From: Salibacterium aidingense DSM 18341
Lineage (GTDB): Bacteria > Bacillota > Bacilli > Bacillales > Marinococcaceae
DNA: 64,000 bases
Reading direction: 5' to 3'
Assembly: GCF_000429685.1 (NCBI RefSeq)
Contig: NZ_AUCI01000001.1
Span: 248,001-312,000 of the forward strand
Shown here: positions 61,119 to 64,000 of the stretch, in pieces
Position numbering within the stretch: the first letter of the stretch is position 1
How the letters are laid out: the number at the start of each line of letters is the position of its first letter
The notes under the pieces: generated by a model
The model's database searches: none
Seen by the model: only the letters and a program-made list of their open reading frames with translations
What the model was told of the DNA's origin: nothing
Made by a program: the position numbers and the translations under genes

Positions 61119-62492
61119 ATGGTATGGAAAAATTTCTTTCGTTCAAGCGCAGCCCTTGCTTTGCTTCTTGCCGGATGTTCCAGCGGAGAAGACACTCCTT
61201 CCAATTCGGATGCCAGGGAATCTTCCGGCGGGAATATGGACGAGCCAGTGGAAGTAACATTCTGGCATTCGATGACAGATAAAAATGGAGATGCGATTGA
61301 AACGTTTGTTGAAGACTTTAATGCCTCCCAGGATGAAATAGAAGTGGAAGACGTGTATCAGGGAAGTTACGATGAAGCCTTTACAAAATTAAGGACCAAT
61401 CTAAATTCAAATAGCGGACCTACCCTGTTTCAATCGAATTTTATCCGCAGCGGTCCTATGGTGGATACGGACATGATTACCCCAATCCAGAACTTTGTGG
61501 ATCAGGGGGATTATGATTTATCCTCCCTCGATCCAAATGTACTAAGTGCCTATGAAATGGAAGACCAGTTGTTTTCAATGCCGTTCAATGCCTCGACCCT
61601 GCTAATGTACTATAACAAAGATATGTTTGAAGAAAATGGTCTGGACCCGGACAATCCCCCCCGAACCTATGAAGAAGTGACAGAAACGGCACAGACGTTA
61701 ACCGACGATAATCAATACGGGGCTTCGTTTGCGATGACGTCTTATTTCCTGGAACAGTTGATCACCGTGCAAGGCGCAGAACTGGTGAATAACGGCAACG
61801 GCCGCGATGGATTGGCAGATGAATCGCTGATCGATTCAGAAGAAGCATTAAACACTTATTCCTGGTGGGCAGACCTTGTCGATAATGGATATATGCTCAA
61901 TGTCGGAACGGACGGCCAAGATGCACAACAGGCCTTTTTATCCGGCCAGTCCGGCATGACGTTGAATTCTACGGCCGTCCTCGGTCAAATGATTGAAGGG
62001 GCGGAAGGAAATTTTGAAGTCGGAACAACCTTTATTCCTTACCCGGAAGACAGAGAAGGGGATGGCGGAGTTTCTGTTGGAGGAGGAAGCCTCTATATCA
62101 TGAATAACACTTCAGAGGAAGAACAGAATGCCGCATGGGAATTTATTAAGTACTTAATGGAGCCCGAGCAGCAGGCATACTGGTATACAGAAACAGGCTA
62201 TTTCCCTGTTAATACCGACGCCTTCGAAGAAGAAACCGTGCAAGACACCTTAGAAATGTATCCTCAATTTGAAACTGCCATCGACCAATTAGAGCTCGCT
62301 CTTAAAAACGACTCCGGCAACAATGCTGGAAAAGGACCCGTCATTGGCATGTATCCTGAAGTTCGAGACATTCAGACAACGACCCTTGAGGAAATTGTAA
62401 ATAGTGACATATCTCCAAAAGAAGCCTTGGAAAAAGCTCAGACAGAAATAACGAATGAATTACAAAACTACAATAACACCATGGAAGAATGA
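61119..62492 (+). CDS. ABC transporter solute-binding lipoprotein, UgpB-like
   Basis: 457-residue binding protein. The signal peptide is MVWKNFFRSSAALALLLAGC with lipid Cys 20, and a Ser/Glu linker follows. EVTFWHSMTDKNGDAIETFV, YQGSYDEAFTKLRTNLNSNS, MPFNASTLLMYYNKDMFEEN and GGSLYIMNNTSEEEQNAAWE are UgpB-like, the class that binds sn-glycerol-3-phosphate or glycerophosphodiesters. ATG 61119 is set by AGGAGGAA 9 bp upstream; the frame is open 60 codons further but overlaps the permease gene. Confidence 0.9.
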   Translation: MVWKNFFRSSAALALLLAGCSSGEDTPSNSDARESSGGNMDEPVEVTFWHSMTDKNGDAIETFVEDFNASQDEIEVEDVYQGSYDEAFTKLRTNLNSNSGPTLFQSNFIRSGPMVDTDMITPIQNFVDQGDYDLSSLDPNVLSAYEMEDQLFSMPFNASTLLMYYNKDMFEENGLDPDNPPRTYEEVTETAQTLTDDNQYGASFAMTSYFLEQLITVQGAELVNNGNGRDGLADESLIDSEEALNTYSWWADLVDNGYMLNVGTDGQDAQQAFLSGQSGMTLNSTAVLGQMIEGAEGNFEVGTTFIPYPEDREGDGGVSVGGGSLYIMNNTSEEEQNAAWEFIKYLMEPEQQAYWYTETGYFPVNTDAFEEETVQDTLEMYPQFETAIDQLELALKNDSGNNAGKGPVIGMYPEVRDIQTTTLEEIVNSDISPKEALEKAQTEITNELQNYNNTMEE

Positions 62493-62509
62493 AAGAAAGG
62501 AGCAGGCGG

Positions 62510-63913
62510 ATGACAACATCTCTAACTTTCTTTGGGGGACTCCATTCTGTAGGCGGCGTTCAAATATTATATGGACATAACAACACAGGTCTGCTGTTTG
62601 ATGCCGGCATTTCTCATCATGATCTTTTTCAGGCGCCGTTTATTCATCTGAAAGAACCTTTATCACGGCCGATGCCTCATCGTGAATTAAGACAATATCT
62701 TTTAACCCGCATGGCACCGCCCATTTTTGGGTTATATGATCAAAAGGAGCTGGGTTCCCTGACAGAACAGGATCTACTACGAATTTGGGGAAAAACTTCC
62801 TTTCCTGCTTTCGACCACATGCATGTTTTTGTCAGTCACATCCATCAGGATCACATGGCTCTGCTCCCGTTTTTACATGCAGGCATAACCGTGCACATGC
62901 ATGAAGATGCACTCGGTGTGTATAACGCTTTAACCGAGGCCGGTTACTATGATGGAACCAATGCCGTCATTGCACCGTTTCAAAGCAATGAAAAGATTAT
63001 GATGGATGGAATCGAACTTCAGACTCTGGAAGTCGATCACAATACTCCTGGGGCCTCTGGATTCATCTTAAAGGAGGAAGGGTTCACTTTAGCCAACACA
63101 GCAGACTGGCGGACGCACGGACCTCACGGGGAACGAATGGAACATTTTATTACACAGTGTCAGCAGGAAGACGTGGATATACTGATTACGGAGGCAACGA
63201 GGGTAAATAAAAAATCGATCACTACCCGGCAGAAAAATACACCGGAAGCTGATTTTTTCAAGCAGTACATGCAACTCATAGAAAACGCGCAGGCGCTTGT
63301 CTATTTACTGACGCTGCCCCTGGATGCAGAAAGAATGGCAGGAATCATGAAAAAAACGAAAGCTTCTGGTAAAACGCTTGTGCTGGAGGAAAAAACAGCA
63401 CTTTTCTGGAACGAAATAATAGCCAATAACGTTTGCTCGCTCGCTGAGGATCCAGTTCTTCAAGACGAAAACCTCTTTAGCGTATTGGAGCCGGACTCCT
63501 TAACAAAGCAGAAGCTTCCTTATCCGGCCCGGACCGTTTCGGAGATCACACAGACGAAACAGAACTATGTCCTTCATCTGCACTATACGTCTGTCCCATA
63601 TCTGGCCGAATTTGAAAAACTGGGACCGTCGGTTTCGGAAAATTCTACCATGATTCATGCTGATGCTCCTGTCCATCAAAACCATTTACAAAATTGGCTG
63701 GATGAGTTTCAGATTTCCTATCATAATATCAGTACCAAGGGGCATGCTGCACCCCATGAAATCACCAAATTGACCGAACGTATTGCGCCCGGTGTGGTAG
63801 TCCCCGTTCACGGCAGGCACCCACATCTAGTAGATAGCAAAAGCGTAAAAAAATACCTTCCAGAACGCGGGGAGACGCTTACCCAGGACACCTTAGCTGA
63901 GATTTTATCATAA
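62510..63913 (+). CDS. Metallo-beta-lactamase-fold hydrolase with RNase J-like C-terminus
   Basis: 467-residue MBL-fold protein. The metal motif is FVSHIHQDHMALLPFLHAG (H-x-H-x-D-H), with further ligands in TLEVDHNTPGASGF and NTADWRTHGP. The end, STKGHAAPHEITKL and VVVPVHGRHPHLVDS, matches the beta-CASP/RNase J layout. There is no membrane segment. Start ATG 62510 is preferred (AAAGGAG upstream) over an ATG 21 bp earlier. It is cotranscribed with the Ugp-like importer, unlike housekeeping RNase J, so hydrolysis of an imported phosphodiester or lactone is conceivable. Function not established. Confidence 0.85.
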   Translation: MTTSLTFFGGLHSVGGVQILYGHNNTGLLFDAGISHHDLFQAPFIHLKEPLSRPMPHRELRQYLLTRMAPPIFGLYDQKELGSLTEQDLLRIWGKTSFPAFDHMHVFVSHIHQDHMALLPFLHAGITVHMHEDALGVYNALTEAGYYDGTNAVIAPFQSNEKIMMDGIELQTLEVDHNTPGASGFILKEEGFTLANTADWRTHGPHGERMEHFITQCQQEDVDILITEATRVNKKSITTRQKNTPEADFFKQYMQLIENAQALVYLLTLPLDAERMAGIMKKTKASGKTLVLEEKTALFWNEIIANNVCSLAEDPVLQDENLFSVLEPDSLTKQKLPYPARTVSEITQTKQNYVLHLHYTSVPYLAEFEKLGPSVSENSTMIHADAPVHQNHLQNWLDEFQISYHNISTKGHAAPHEITKLTERIAPGVVVPVHGRHPHLVDSKSVKKYLPERGETLTQDTLAEILS

Positions 63914-63936
63914 CGGGGCCGCAAAGGAGATATTGT

Positions 63937-64000
63937 ATGAAAGCTTCCAAACGAAGAGCTGCCATCCTGCAGCTGATGCAAAGCCGTACAAATGTGACGG
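63937..64000 (+). CDS. DeoR-family regulator, 3' end cut by window edge
   Basis: ATG 63937 after AAAGGAGA opens a frame reading MKASKRRAAILQLMQSRTNV to the window end. The R-R-x-x-I-L-x-L-x pattern is the start of DeoR/GlpR-type winged helices. It is 23 bp after the MBL gene and would be the regulator of the HAD/Ugp-like operon. Confidence 0.7.
   Translation, partial: MKASKRRAAILQLMQSRTNVT

Overview
The window looks like chromosomal DNA of a moderately halophilic or alkaliphilic low-GC Gram-positive (Bacillaceae-like). Support: strong AGGAGG-type ribosome sites, TTGACA/TATAAT promoters, many short-loop terminators, acidic Glu/Asp-rich lipoproteins, a RocR/PutP proline module and Bacillaceae-type interspersed repeats. 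The genus cannot be settled from sequence alone. I see no rRNA, tRNA, prophage, insertion sequence or CRISPR array. The region is a run of solute-uptake and catabolism cassettes, most with their own regulator.

Layout. 1-4300 (minus): truncated GH43 beta-xylosidase plus a carbohydrate ABC importer without ATPase. 4418-11456: TRAP importer (dctPQM) whose last gene encodes an HPr-like protein lacking the phospho-His loop, divergent from a D-2-hydroxyacid dehydrogenase, RpiA and an AraC-type regulator. 11692-13815: chemoreceptor and DUF4870-type membrane protein. 13961-16552: amidohydrolase, Rieske ferredoxin and flavoprotein reductase operon preceded by four 10-bp phased repeats. 17178-22963: proline use (putP with a 38-aa accessory protein, RocR-like sigma-54 activator, P5C dehydrogenase, proline dehydrogenase) with two sigma-54 promoters. 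23526-24705: small lipoprotein and a DJ-1/PfpI protein.

25016-33350: an ABC importer, ThuA-like protein, two Gfo/Idh/MocA oxidoreductases and a TIM-barrel isomerase/lyase, controlled by a divergent LacI-type repressor with three matching operators; this fits a 3-keto-glycoside or anhydrosugar route. 33956-37984: second chemoreceptor, AIM24 protein, a structured untranslated region with a terminator, and a small sigma factor. 38707-50080: a second TRAP importer, PucR regulator, N-carbamoyl amidohydrolase, PyrK-like and PyrD-like subunits, dihydroorotase-like enzyme, nitroreductase and CapA-like protein. I read this as a candidate orotate (or related cyclic ureide acid) catabolic cluster, the most interesting system here.

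50108-52151: two small genes, a nested palindromic repeat and a Hol-Tox type I toxin locus. 52152-58363: TAXI-TRAP importer with a DapA-family lyase/aldolase, an enolase-superfamily dehydratase and an IclR regulator (sugar-acid type). 58614-64000: HAD phosphatase, Ugp-like ABC importer, a beta-CASP metallo-beta-lactamase protein and the start of a DeoR regulator.
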